7,552 nucleotides of DNA, from positions 1 to 7,552 of the forward strand of contig JALOMM010000160.1 in the NCBI GenBank assembly GCA_025455535.1. Direction: 5' to 3'. The notes below the pieces were generated by a model that searched no databases, was not told the DNA's origin, and was given only the letters and a program-made list of their open reading frames with translations. Below are positions 1-6,306 of the stretch, one piece after another. A program made the translations under genes and the position numbers. Numbering within the stretch: position 1 is the stretch's first letter; every line of letters starts with the position of its first letter. The stretch comes from Bacteroidales bacterium (GTDB lineage Bacteria; Bacteroidota; Bacteroidia; Bacteroidales; VadinHA17).

Positions 1-434
1 GCGAGATACCCGGAATCATGGAAGGGACAGGCAAACCCGAATATGCAAAGTGTGTTGCCATCTCGACAAAAGGTGCGCAGCGTGAGATGCTTCTCCCTTC
101 ACTGCTGGCCATAGCAGTTCCGCTGGTGACCGGTCTCACACTCGGTGTCGCCGGAGTGACAGGGTTGCTCGTCGGAGGGATGACTGCCGGTTTCACTCTC
201 GCCAGCATGCTGAATAATGCCGGCGGTGCATGGGATAATGCCAAGAAATTCATTGAGAAGGGCAACTATGGCGGCAAGAAGAGCGAAGCTCACAAGGCCG
301 GCGTGGTAGGTGACACCGTGGGTGATCCGTTCAAGGATACATCAGGTCCGTCACTCAATATCCTCATCAAGCTCATGTCAATGGTATCCGTGGTAATGGC
401 GGGGCTGACAGTGACATGGAGCATCATCGGATAG
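1..434 (+). CDS. hppA: Membrane-bound ion-translocating pyrophosphatase, C-terminal part (5' end outside window)
   Basis: This is the last ~143 codons of a membrane pyrophosphatase, which hydrolyses cytoplasmic PPi and pumps H+ or Na+ across the inner membrane. The frame is open from base 3 ([10 protein letters not shown]) to TAG at 432-434. Family signatures are clear: [10 protein letters not shown] (~75-104), GGAWDNAKK (~222-248), and the [20 protein letters not shown] block (~291-350) whose Asp and Lys residues belong to the PPi/Mg2+ site and gate. Hydrophobic segments lie near 87-180 and at the C-terminus ([15 protein letters not shown], ~364-408). The family is about 700 residues, so roughly 80% lies upstream. 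The residue that separates K+-dependent from K+-independent enzymes is not in view, so the pumped ion cannot be assigned. A terminator follows directly. Confidence 0.95.
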   Translation, partial: EIPGIMEGTGKPEYAKCVAISTKGAQREMLLPSLLAIAVPLVTGLTLGVAGVTGLLVGGMTAGFTLASMLNNAGGAWDNAKKFIEKGNYGGKKSEAHKAGVVGDTVGDPFKDTSGPSLNILIKLMSMVSVVMAGLTVTWSIIG

Positions 435-448
435 TTTGTTACTGGAAC

Positions 449-485
449 AATGTAACGACGCCCAACTTGGGCGTCGTTACGTTTT
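449..485 (+). terminator. Rho-independent terminator of hppA
   Basis: A perfect 12-bp stem, GTAACGACGCCC (452-463) paired with GGGCGTCGTTAC (469-480), closes a 5-nt loop AACTT and is followed by GTTTT. Weak A-T pairs extend the base to about 449-483. It sits 15-51 nt after the hppA stop and only 15 nt before the next start codon, so it should separate hppA transcription from the dehydratase gene or throttle read-through into it. Confidence 0.9.
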
Positions 486-500
486 AAGGCAAGAGAGAAG

Positions 501-1457
501 ATGTTCATACCTGAGTTTAGCGATGTAATTGCTGCCGCGGAGGCGATAGCTCCCTTTGTGCACCGTACTCCTGTCATGACCTCGCGTCAGCTGGACAGTA
601 TTGCCGGGGCTCACCTCCTGTTCAAATGTGAGAACTTTCAGAAGGTAGGGGCTTTCAAGTTCAGGGGGGCCACCAATGCTGTCCTCAGGTTGAGTGATGA
701 GGAGCGTCGTCGCGGTGTCGTCACCCATTCGTCGGGCAATCATGCTGCTGCGCTGGCTCATGCGGCCGTATCGAGGGGGGTGAGGGCCTATATCGTCATG
801 CCCTCCACGGCGCCTGAGGTGAAGAAGAGGGCTGTCGCCGGGTACGGGGCTGAGATAACCTTCTGCGCACCTACCGCTGAGGCGAGGGAGGCCGCCGCCG
901 CCGAAGTCATCCGGCGTACCGGCGCCACACTGATACATCCTTATGACAACTTTAATATCATCGCCGGGCAGGGCACGGCGGCGCTGGAGCTGCTGACAGA
1001 CCACCCGTCGCCTGACGCCGTGCTGGCACCTGTCGGCGGCGGCGGCCTCCTCAGCGGCACTGCCATCTCTGCCCGCCACCTGGCACCGTCGATAAAAATA
1101 TATGGCACGGAACCAATCCTTGCCGATGACGCCGCAAGATCATTCCACACCCGTACGCTGCAGCCACCACTGCCTCCGCGAACAATCGCAGACGGACTCC
1201 TGACATCACTGAGCGAAAGAACCTACGCCATCATAAGCAAAAATGTTGATGATATCCTGACAGTCAGTGAGGAGGCTATCGTCGAAGCCATGCAGCTGGC
1301 ATGGGAGAGGATGAAGATTATCATCGAACCCTCTTCGGCAGTGCCCCTGGCTGCCGTCCTTGGCAACAAGAGCCTCTTTGCCGGTAAAACAGTGGCGATA
1401 ATTATTTCCGGGGGGAATGTTGACCTGACGAAGCTGCCTTTCGGTCAGCACGCCTGA
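501..1457 (+). CDS. PLP-dependent serine/threonine dehydratase (serine racemase / hydroxyaspartate ammonia-lyase-like)
   Basis: A complete 318-aa fold-type II PLP enzyme that probably deaminates L-serine or L-threonine to the 2-oxo acid plus ammonia in the cytoplasm. Seen: the Schiff-base Lys53 in GAFKFRGA (50-57), the substrate loop SSGNH (77-81) with Ser78 at the racemase catalytic-serine position, the phosphate-binding GGGG loop (179-182), a divalent-metal site E204/A208/D210 in the EPILADD stretch, and Ser303 in ISGGN, expected to contact the pyridine nitrogen. There is no C-terminal ACT-like domain, so it resembles catabolic threonine dehydratase, serine racemase and SRY1-type threo-3-hydroxyaspartate ammonia-lyase rather than biosynthetic IlvA. 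These subfamilies cannot be separated here. ATG 501 follows a purine-rich AAGAGAGAAG. Its 3' end overlaps the converging EEP gene by 56 bp. Confidence 0.9.
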   Translation: MFIPEFSDVIAAAEAIAPFVHRTPVMTSRQLDSIAGAHLLFKCENFQKVGAFKFRGATNAVLRLSDEERRRGVVTHSSGNHAAALAHAAVSRGVRAYIVMPSTAPEVKKRAVAGYGAEITFCAPTAEAREAAAAEVIRRTGATLIHPYDNFNIIAGQGTAALELLTDHPSPDAVLAPVGGGGLLSGTAISARHLAPSIKIYGTEPILADDAARSFHTRTLQPPLPPRTIADGLLTSLSERTYAIISKNVDDILTVSEEAIVEAMQLAWERMKIIIEPSSAVPLAAVLGNKSLFAGKTVAIIISGGNVDLTKLPFGQHA

Positions 1458-2334
1458 AGTAGGCTATGATCGGATAGTGATCGGAATACCTGACCTTGAC
1501 GATGTCAAAGTCATTGCATTCAATCTCTTCGTTGTACAGTATGTAGTCAATCCTGTTCGGAGGATACTTGCCGCGGTAGGTGAAGCCCGCACCATAGCCT
1601 GCCTCCACAAAGGCATCCTTGAGACCACGCCTCATCTTGCGGTAGGTGTATGATACCGGAGTGTCGTTGAAGTCACCGGCAACAATAACAGGGTATGGCG
1701 AGGTGGTTATATGCTGCTTCACCCTGTCTGCCTGGAGTGAACGGCTGGCAAAACCGTTGATAAGGCTCTTGTATATCTCCCTTACATTGCTCATCGAGCC
1801 CTCCTGTACCTCACCCGTTATTTCAGTCAGAAGGTTGCCCTCCACACGCCTGAGCCTGAACGACTGAAGGTGATTGTTGTAGATCCTGAAGGTGTCGGCG
1901 TCAACGACAATATCTGTAAAGATGGTCAGTGATGATGATCCGGGATGCACTATATCGCCTCTTCTTACTATAGGATAACGTGTGATGGTGGCTATCCCGT
2001 AATGACTTGATGACCCGCTCTTTATAAGCTTAAAGTGGGTGTGCACCCTTCCCCCGAGACCCTCTTTAAGCTTTTGTTCGCCGGCCCACGGACTACCCTT
2101 GACGAAATATTCCTGAAGACATATTATTCCCGGCTCCTCCTTCCTCAGGAGCTGTAACATCTTCCGGTATGAGTCCCTCTGGCTCTCCTCGTAAAAGTTG
2201 AACAGCCGTATGTTATAGCTTATCACCTTGAGGTCATGATGCTCCTCGGAGCCATGGTTGGTGAACCTGATGAAATTGTGCAGAGGTGGCCAAATCCTAC
2301 AGCGATAAGAAATAATGATATCAGCCCGTACCAT
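1402..2334 (-). CDS. Endonuclease/exonuclease/phosphatase (EEP) family protein, catalytic part of a frameshifted gene
   Basis: This carries a full EEP (DNase I/exonuclease III/sphingomyelinase-fold) domain, a metal-dependent phosphodiesterase or phosphatase. In the 310-aa frame the active-site motifs are intact: SYNIRLFN (39-46, Asn41), CLQEYF (72-77, metal ligand Glu75), NNHLQS (153-158, His155), AGDFND (219-224, Asp221/Asn223), NRIDYI (260-265, Asp263) and SDHYP (284-288, Asp285/His286). The first ~18 residues look like read-in from the wrong frame; family-like sequence begins around HNFIRF (19-24). The true N-terminus is the membrane segment encoded one frame over (2588 to ~2283), so the natural protein is about 370-400 aa and membrane anchored. 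Substrate is unknown; this clade could act on nucleic acid, lipid or phosphoinositide-like substrates. The last ~15 residues overlap the dehydratase gene antisense. Confidence 0.85.
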   Translation of the reverse strand: MVRADIIISYRCRIWPPLHNFIRFTNHGSEEHHDLKVISYNIRLFNFYEESQRDSYRKMLQLLRKEEPGIICLQEYFVKGSPWAGEQKLKEGLGGRVHTHFKLIKSGSSSHYGIATITRYPIVRRGDIVHPGSSSLTIFTDIVVDADTFRIYNNHLQSFRLRRVEGNLLTEITGEVQEGSMSNVREIYKSLINGFASRSLQADRVKQHITTSPYPVIVAGDFNDTPVSYTYRKMRRGLKDAFVEAGYGAGFTYRGKYPPNRIDYILYNEEIECNDFDIVKVRYSDHYPIIAYFRRADRKAASSGQHSPRK

Positions 2335-2588
2335 TTTCTGAATATCAACCAGATCAGCGCCATGACAATATTTGCTGCCACGAGATAGGGATAAGCCAGG
2401 CCGAAGAGAGAGGGGATAGCTGTGGCCGAGGGGTTGATATATACTGAGAGGTAGGCAAGAACCAGAGCTGCGGCAAGAATGATGTTCACCGACAGAAGGA
2501 TATTGCGCGAAAAGCGCTTTATCCCGCTACTTCTTCTGCTGACTCTCGCTGAAGAGGATCTCTTTTTCTTCTCTTGTGAGACTGTCAT
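2223..2588 (-). pseudogene. N-terminal membrane anchor of the EEP protein, cut off by a frameshift
   Basis: This 121-codon frame encodes a basic N-terminus and hydrophobic helices at about 30-50, 62-83 and 86-100, with the motif FGLAYPYL (62-69). In Bacteroidota EEP proteins this multi-helix anchor normally precedes the catalytic domain. After GFGHL (98-102, base ~2283) it runs into unrelated sequence and stops at 2223, while the homologous continuation HNFIRF lies in the -1 frame. One missing base, or a -1 slip, would fuse the two. The start is uncertain. ATG 2588 overlaps the rhomboid gene by 62 nt and follows AAGGGCGG; a longer start at 2612 seems less likely. Homologues would be expected to begin near IKRFSRN, where the codon is ATA (2522-2520). 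Either a decaying gene or a sequencing or assembly error. Confidence 0.65.
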
Positions 2589-3387
2589 AACCGCCCTTTG
2601 AGATCTTGTCAAGTATATGATCTATTGCCTTTTGTCTTTCGGCCCTGATCTTGTTGTAGTCGTAGTCTGTCTTTGGTTTCTTGTATGTCACCTTCATCCG
2701 CCTCCCCGGCCTGAAGATTGTCACAAAGAAGTCAATGATACTGTTGAGCCACGCCCCTATATCTTTTCCGTTCTTCAGCCCGTAGCCGTAGGCCAGTCCC
2801 ATCAGTGCCCCTCCTATGTGTGCTATCTTGCCTCCGGTGTTGACCGAGAAGTCAAAGACCGAGGTTATCAGGAATGTGATAAGTGCGAGATACTTGAGTT
2901 TTATCCTTCCCAGGAAGAGGAGATGGAGCTCCATCTCAGGAAGGTAGACAGCAGTGGCTATCACCAGGGCCATCACGGAGGCGGATGCTCCGGCAAATGC
3001 GGGAAACAGGTTAAAGATGGTTATATAAAGCAATGCCCCTGCCAGTCCCCCCATGATGTACAGTGACACAACCTTCCTCTGGTCGAGATAACTCATGAAA
3101 ATCTTTCCGAACCACCATAGCCACAGCATGTTGAAGAGGAGATGAATGAATCCCTGGTGCAGGAACATATATGTGACAGGGGTCCACGGTTTTGTTGCCA
3201 GCGCCCCGACGGAGGCAGGAACGGCAAGATAAGAGATGACTGTTGCTGCCAGTTCGGGGCTTGATGCCAGGACACTGATCATCTCGAGTATCTTTATGAT
3301 CAGGAATATGCCGGCGTTGACAAAGATGAGCCTCGTGAGGCTGGTCCCGTGTCTGAATGATGCCTTTATCTCGTCCCAGATACCCAT
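2527..3387 (-). CDS. Rhomboid-family intramembrane serine protease 2 with C-terminal cytosolic tail
   Basis: A complete 286-aa rhomboid, an inner-membrane serine protease that cuts single-pass membrane proteins within or near the bilayer. Seen: HQGFIHLLFN (77-86) with the HxxxN element His82/Asn86, the nucleophile Ser135 in GASASV (133-138, where most family members have GASG), and the dyad His190 in AHIGGALMG (189-197). About six hydrophobic helices span residues 20-205. The remaining ~80 residues are charged and soluble, ending in an ILDKISKGGYDSLT-like segment (~258-271) that I recognise as a common C-terminal extension of Bacteroidota rhomboids. Its ATG shares one base with the upstream rhomboid's stop (TGATG at 3389-3385), indicating translational coupling. 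The downstream EEP frame overlaps its 3' end. Substrates are unknown. Confidence 0.92.
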   Translation of the reverse strand: MGIWDEIKASFRHGTSLTRLIFVNAGIFLIIKILEMISVLASSPELAATVISYLAVPASVGALATKPWTPVTYMFLHQGFIHLLFNMLWLWWFGKIFMSYLDQRKVVSLYIMGGLAGALLYITIFNLFPAFAGASASVMALVIATAVYLPEMELHLLFLGRIKLKYLALITFLITSVFDFSVNTGGKIAHIGGALMGLAYGYGLKNGKDIGAWLNSIIDFFVTIFRPGRRMKVTYKKPKTDYDYNKIRAERQKAIDHILDKISKGGYDSLTREEKEILFSESQQKK

Positions 3388-4121
3388 CAGTAAAGTGTTT
3401 TGGTTGTCTTGCGCCAGTATCGTATCAGGAGGTACCCGAATATCATCCCGCCAAGATGTGCGGCATGTGCTATGTTGCTGCCCGGGCTTGTCACAGCGAG
3501 ATAGAGCTCAATGGCACCGTAAGCCAGGACAAAGTATTTTGCCTTGATAGGGATGGGAGGGAAGATAAGCATCAGCTGCGTGTTGGGGAAGAGCATGCCA
3601 AAGGCAAGCAGAACCCCGAAGACAGCGCCTGAAGCACCTACTGTCGGAGTATTGAGTATGGTATTCAGTGTCTGGGCTGCATCAACGGTATAGACCTTGC
3701 CTGATCTTAATACTTCCAGCCCTGAGTCATAAATATGCTGAAGCTCTTCAGGACTGAGTGCAGCCATTGACCTGGTGTACTGAATCCACATGACCATCTC
3801 ATGAGTGAAGGCTGCGCCGAGGCCTGTGATGAGGTAATAGATCAGAAACCGCTGCGGACCCCATACTCTCTCGAGCACACCCCCGAACATAAAGAGGGCA
3901 AACATATTAAAGAAAAGGTGTATGAGCCCGCCGTGCATGAACATATGAGACACTATCTGCCATGACCTGAAGTGGTCAGATTCAGGGAAATAGAGCCCGA
4001 GGATGCTGTTAAGATCCGTTCCCCAGACAGCCTTGAGGGCAAACGTGAGGAGCAGCATTACGATGTTCAGAATAATAATATTTTTTACTATCGGCGGAAG
4101 GCCTGCAAATCCATTGTTCAT
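3387..4121 (-). CDS. Rhomboid-family intramembrane serine protease 1
   Basis: A complete 244-aa rhomboid protease. Seen: HGGLIHLFFN (63-72) with His68 and Asn72 of the oxyanion/HxxxN element, the ERVWGP loop (84-89; WR-like L1 loop), catalytic Ser164 in the canonical GASGAVFG (162-169), and His222 in HAAHLGGMIFG (219-229). An insert of about 45 residues (113-158, partly charged) separates two helices before the serine helix, so the protein is longer than a minimal six-helix core. Unlike its neighbour it has almost no soluble tail, ending in RYWRKTTKTLY. ATG 4121 lies 53 nt after mutL, and the gene ends in the TGATG overlap with rhomboid 2. Two adjacent, divergent rhomboids suggest either different substrates or a paired arrangement; this is inference. 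Confidence 0.93.
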   Translation of the reverse strand: MNNGFAGLPPIVKNIIILNIVMLLLTFALKAVWGTDLNSILGLYFPESDHFRSWQIVSHMFMHGGLIHLFFNMFALFMFGGVLERVWGPQRFLIYYLITGLGAAFTHEMVMWIQYTRSMAALSPEELQHIYDSGLEVLRSGKVYTVDAAQTLNTILNTPTVGASGAVFGVLLAFGMLFPNTQLMLIFPPIPIKAKYFVLAYGAIELYLAVTSPGSNIAHAAHLGGMIFGYLLIRYWRKTTKTLY

Positions 4122-4149
4122 CTCTGTTTTTCTATAGTTTCTGAGTTTT

Positions 4150-4157
4150 CAAATTTA
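4150..4157 (-). promoter_or_regulatory. Possible internal -7 promoter element ahead of the rhomboid pair
   Basis: Read on the minus strand this is TAAATTTG, a perfect match to the Bacteroidota -7 box TAnnTTTG, in the 53-nt gap between mutL and rhomboid 1. It would place a start site about 20-25 nt before ATG 4121. A TTGACA lies further upstream (minus-strand TTG at 4194-4192), but the ~34-nt spacing is too long, so only half of a promoter is convincing. Short AT-rich matches occur by chance. Confidence 0.3.
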
Positions 4158-4174
4158 GCCATTCTGAACGATAA

Positions 4175-5989
4175 TCAGCCGAATCTTCTGTCAAGCTCTT
4201 CCAGGGTTATGATGTTCATCACTGTCCGCCCTGTGGGTGAATAGTTTGGCATTGAGCAGGCGAACAGCTGGTCAAACAGTTCCTCCATCTCATCATGTGT
4301 CAGCGGCATGCCGTAGGGTATGGCTGACGCTTTTGCCATCGACAGGGCTACCCTCTCCCGGGCCCCTATTGACGGATCGTTCAGCGTCTGTTTATATTCT
4401 GTTATCAGTATCTCAAGCATGGCCAGCGGGCTCACGTTGCGGCTGTCGGCCGGATGAGCGGTTATTGTGACCATGTTGTCAGCGCTGCTCTCCACCTCGA
4501 AACCAAGTGTCCTGATATCTTCTTTTATCTCCTCAATGATAACAATGTCAGCCGGATTTAGTTCTGTCTCCACCGGGAAGAGCGACACCTGCGCAGGCAC
4601 CGGGCCGTCACCAAGCGATGACAGGTATTTCTCATACAGCACCCGCTCGTGTGCTCTCCGCTGGTCGATCATCATTATCCCTGAAATGACGGGGCACATG
4701 ACATACCTGTTCTTGATCTGGAAGAAGCGGCGCTGGCTCCCTGAAGGTGAAGGCATTCCCTCTTTGCCTGCAGCCTCGCTGCTCCGCGCCGTAACGGTAA
4801 AGAGCGACTCCCATCCGCGTGCCGCACCATGCTCATGATCGCCCTTCCATTTTGTCTCCGGCCGGTTGTATTCAGTTCCCCGGAAAGGATTGAAGCTCTG
4901 GTCAACCTCGATACGGGGTGTCTGCGGTGCCGGCATGTCGCCTGTGATGACGGGTATCTCAACGGCACCTTCAGGACCGAAGTCGAGTGACGGCACCACA
5001 TTGAACCTCCCCAGCGCTTCACGTACTGAAGCGAGCATTATCTGCCATACCGATCTCTCATCCTCGAACTTTACCTCCGTCTTTGTTGGGTGTATGTTAA
5101 CGTCTATGGTTGACGGGTCGGCTGTCATGAACAGGAAATATGAGGGCACTGACTCTGGTGGCAGTATCCCCTGGTAAGCCTCCATCACGGCACGGTGGAG
5201 GTAGGGGTGCCGGATGAACCTGTTGTTGATGAAGAAGAACTGTTCTCCGGGTGACCGCCGTGCGTTCTCCGGCTTGCCGGCAAAGCCTGCGATGCTGACT
5301 ATCGAGGTGGTGGTCTCCACCGTCACCAGGTTCTGGTTATAGTGCTTCCCGAAGAGAGCCACTATACGCTGCCTGTGGTTTGATGCAGGCAGACGGTATA
5401 TATCCTGGTCATTGTGTATTAGTGTGAGTCTTATCCCGGGATGAGCCAGTGACACGCGCTGGAACTCTGTTATGATGTGTCTCAGTTCCGTGTTGTCTGT
5501 CTTGAGGAATTTGCGGCGTGCAGGTACGTTATAAAAGAGGTTTTTTACACTGAACACCGATCCTGTTGCGCAGGAGCAGGGCTCCTGTCTTGTCACCCTT
5601 GAGTTGCTGATCTCGACAAGTGTACCCTCCTCATCCTCCTCTCTTCTGGTGCGCAGTTCAGTCATCGACACTGCTGCCACAGAGGCAAGCGCCTCGCCCC
5701 GGAATCCTTTTGTGGTGATGGAAAAGAGATCGTCGGCAGACGATATCTTTGATGTTGCGTGCCTCTCGAATGCCAGCCGGGCATCGGTCTCGCTCATGCC
5801 GCTGCCGTTGTCTATGACCTGTACCAGGGTGCGGCCGGCATCCTTTATTACTATTGTTATCTCAGAAGCACCTGCGTCGACCGCATTCTCAGCAAGCTCC
5901 TTCACCACCGAGGCAGGGCGCTGAATCACCTCACCGGCTGCTATCTGGTTGGCAACGGAGTCGGGCAGAAGCCTGATAATATCACTCAT
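4175..5989 (-). CDS. mutL: DNA mismatch repair protein MutL
   Basis: A complete 604-aa MutL, the ATP-dependent matchmaker linking MutS-bound mismatches to downstream strand processing. The N-terminal GHKL ATPase shows NQIAAGEVIQRPASVVKE (14-31, catalytic Glu31), Asn35, DNGSG (60-64), ATSKI (78-82) and GFRGEAL (95-101). The transducer domain includes FFINNRF (252-258) and NIHPTKTEVKF (298-308). A variable linker (~335-415) leads to the C-terminal dimerisation domain. There, the endonuclease motif DQHA(x2)E(x4)E of MutLs with nicking activity reads DQRRAHERVLYE (442-453), and the metal-binding CPHGRP-type motif is replaced by PNYSPTGR (581-588). Nuclease activity is therefore doubtful. It starts 13 nt after the 98-aa gene, indicating co-transcription. 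Length is typical. Confidence 0.97.
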   Translation of the reverse strand: MSDIIRLLPDSVANQIAAGEVIQRPASVVKELAENAVDAGASEITIVIKDAGRTLVQVIDNGSGMSETDARLAFERHATSKISSADDLFSITTKGFRGEALASVAAVSMTELRTRREEDEEGTLVEISNSRVTRQEPCSCATGSVFSVKNLFYNVPARRKFLKTDNTELRHIITEFQRVSLAHPGIRLTLIHNDQDIYRLPASNHRQRIVALFGKHYNQNLVTVETTTSIVSIAGFAGKPENARRSPGEQFFFINNRFIRHPYLHRAVMEAYQGILPPESVPSYFLFMTADPSTIDVNIHPTKTEVKFEDERSVWQIMLASVREALGRFNVVPSLDFGPEGAVEIPVITGDMPAPQTPRIEVDQSFNPFRGTEYNRPETKWKGDHEHGAARGWESLFTVTARSSEAAGKEGMPSPSGSQRRFFQIKNRYVMCPVISGIMMIDQRRAHERVLYEKYLSSLGDGPVPAQVSLFPVETELNPADIVIIEEIKEDIRTLGFEVESSADNMVTITAHPADSRNVSPLAMLEILITEYKQTLNDPSIGARERVALSMAKASAIPYGMPLTHDEMEELFDQLFACSMPNYSPTGRTVMNIITLEELDRRFG

Positions 5990-6002
5990 CTTATGAAAGG
6001 CA

Positions 6003-6299
6003 TTAGAAAAACAAATAGAAATATGTAATGAGGACGAGTATCAGGACAATGACAATCAGCCTTATCATGTTATGCCTCTCGACTTTCTCCCTCTGCCTGG
6101 GGAAGTAATTCTTCATTGACCCCCTCATGATCCTGCTCCTGTAGGGTGTGGAGTGTGCTCCCTGCTCCCCGCTCCCTGCACCCTGCTCCCCGTTCATGGT
6201 TCTTCTCGCCTCCCTCTCCTCTTTCTTCGGATCATAGTAGCGTGGAGCATAGTTGAATCCCCGTGGCTTATTCTGCTTGAAGAAATTCGGTATTGCCAT
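6003..6299 (-). CDS. Conserved small membrane-anchored protein upstream of mutL, function unknown
   Basis: A 98-aa protein with a conserved-looking soluble N-terminus rich in aromatic and basic residues (MAIPNFFKQNKPRGFNYAPR, 1-20; YYDPKKEERE, 21-30) and one C-terminal hydrophobic helix (79-98), so probably tail-anchored in the inner membrane. I recall similar IPxFxK...RxFNYxPRYYDP proteins beside mutL in Bacteroidota but know no function for them. Residues 37-48 (GEQGAGSGEQGA) are encoded by a 7-bp tandem repeat and look like a later insertion into the linker before RIMRGS (56-61). ATG 6299 is preceded by AATGAAGG. The gene ends 13 nt before mutL. Expression is likely coupled to mutL, but a role in mismatch repair is not shown. 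Confidence 0.75.
   Translation of the reverse strand: MAIPNFFKQNKPRGFNYAPRYYDPKKEEREARRTMNGEQGAGSGEQGAHSTPYRSRIMRGSMKNYFPRQREKVERHNMIRLIVIVLILVLITYFYLFF
6160..6191 (-). repeat. Heptanucleotide tandem repeat with G-quadruplex potential inside a coding gene
   Basis: On the plus strand, units of about CCCTGCT run in register: CCCTGCT (6160), CCCCGCT (6167), CCCTGCA (6174), CCCTGCT (6181), then CCCC (6188). Weaker copies may extend to about 6131. Read on the coding (minus) strand this gives five runs of at least three G separated by 3-4 nt, a textbook intramolecular G-quadruplex pattern in both DNA and mRNA. The unit length of 7 is not a multiple of 3, so gain or loss of one unit would shift the frame of the 98-aa gene. 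Confidence 0.85.
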
Positions 6300-6306
6300 C
6301 CTTCAT

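Noticed and set aside
477..1079. 200-codon open frame on the minus strand opposite the dehydratase gene
   Set aside because: It lies fully antisense to a gene with clear catalytic motifs, has low-complexity Arg/Gly/Ala composition and shows no family motif.
2275..2295. Programmed -1 ribosomal frameshift site in the EEP gene
   Set aside because: No X XXY YYZ slippery heptamer and no evident downstream stimulatory hairpin; mutation or sequence error is simpler.
2617..3066. 149-codon plus-strand frame opposite rhomboid 2
   Set aside because: It is antisense to a well-supported rhomboid, and its Cys/His-rich translation is a by-product of the hydrophobic codons on the other strand.
6160..6191. 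CRISPR array
   Set aside because: Units are 7 bp with no spacers; this is a simple tandem repeat.
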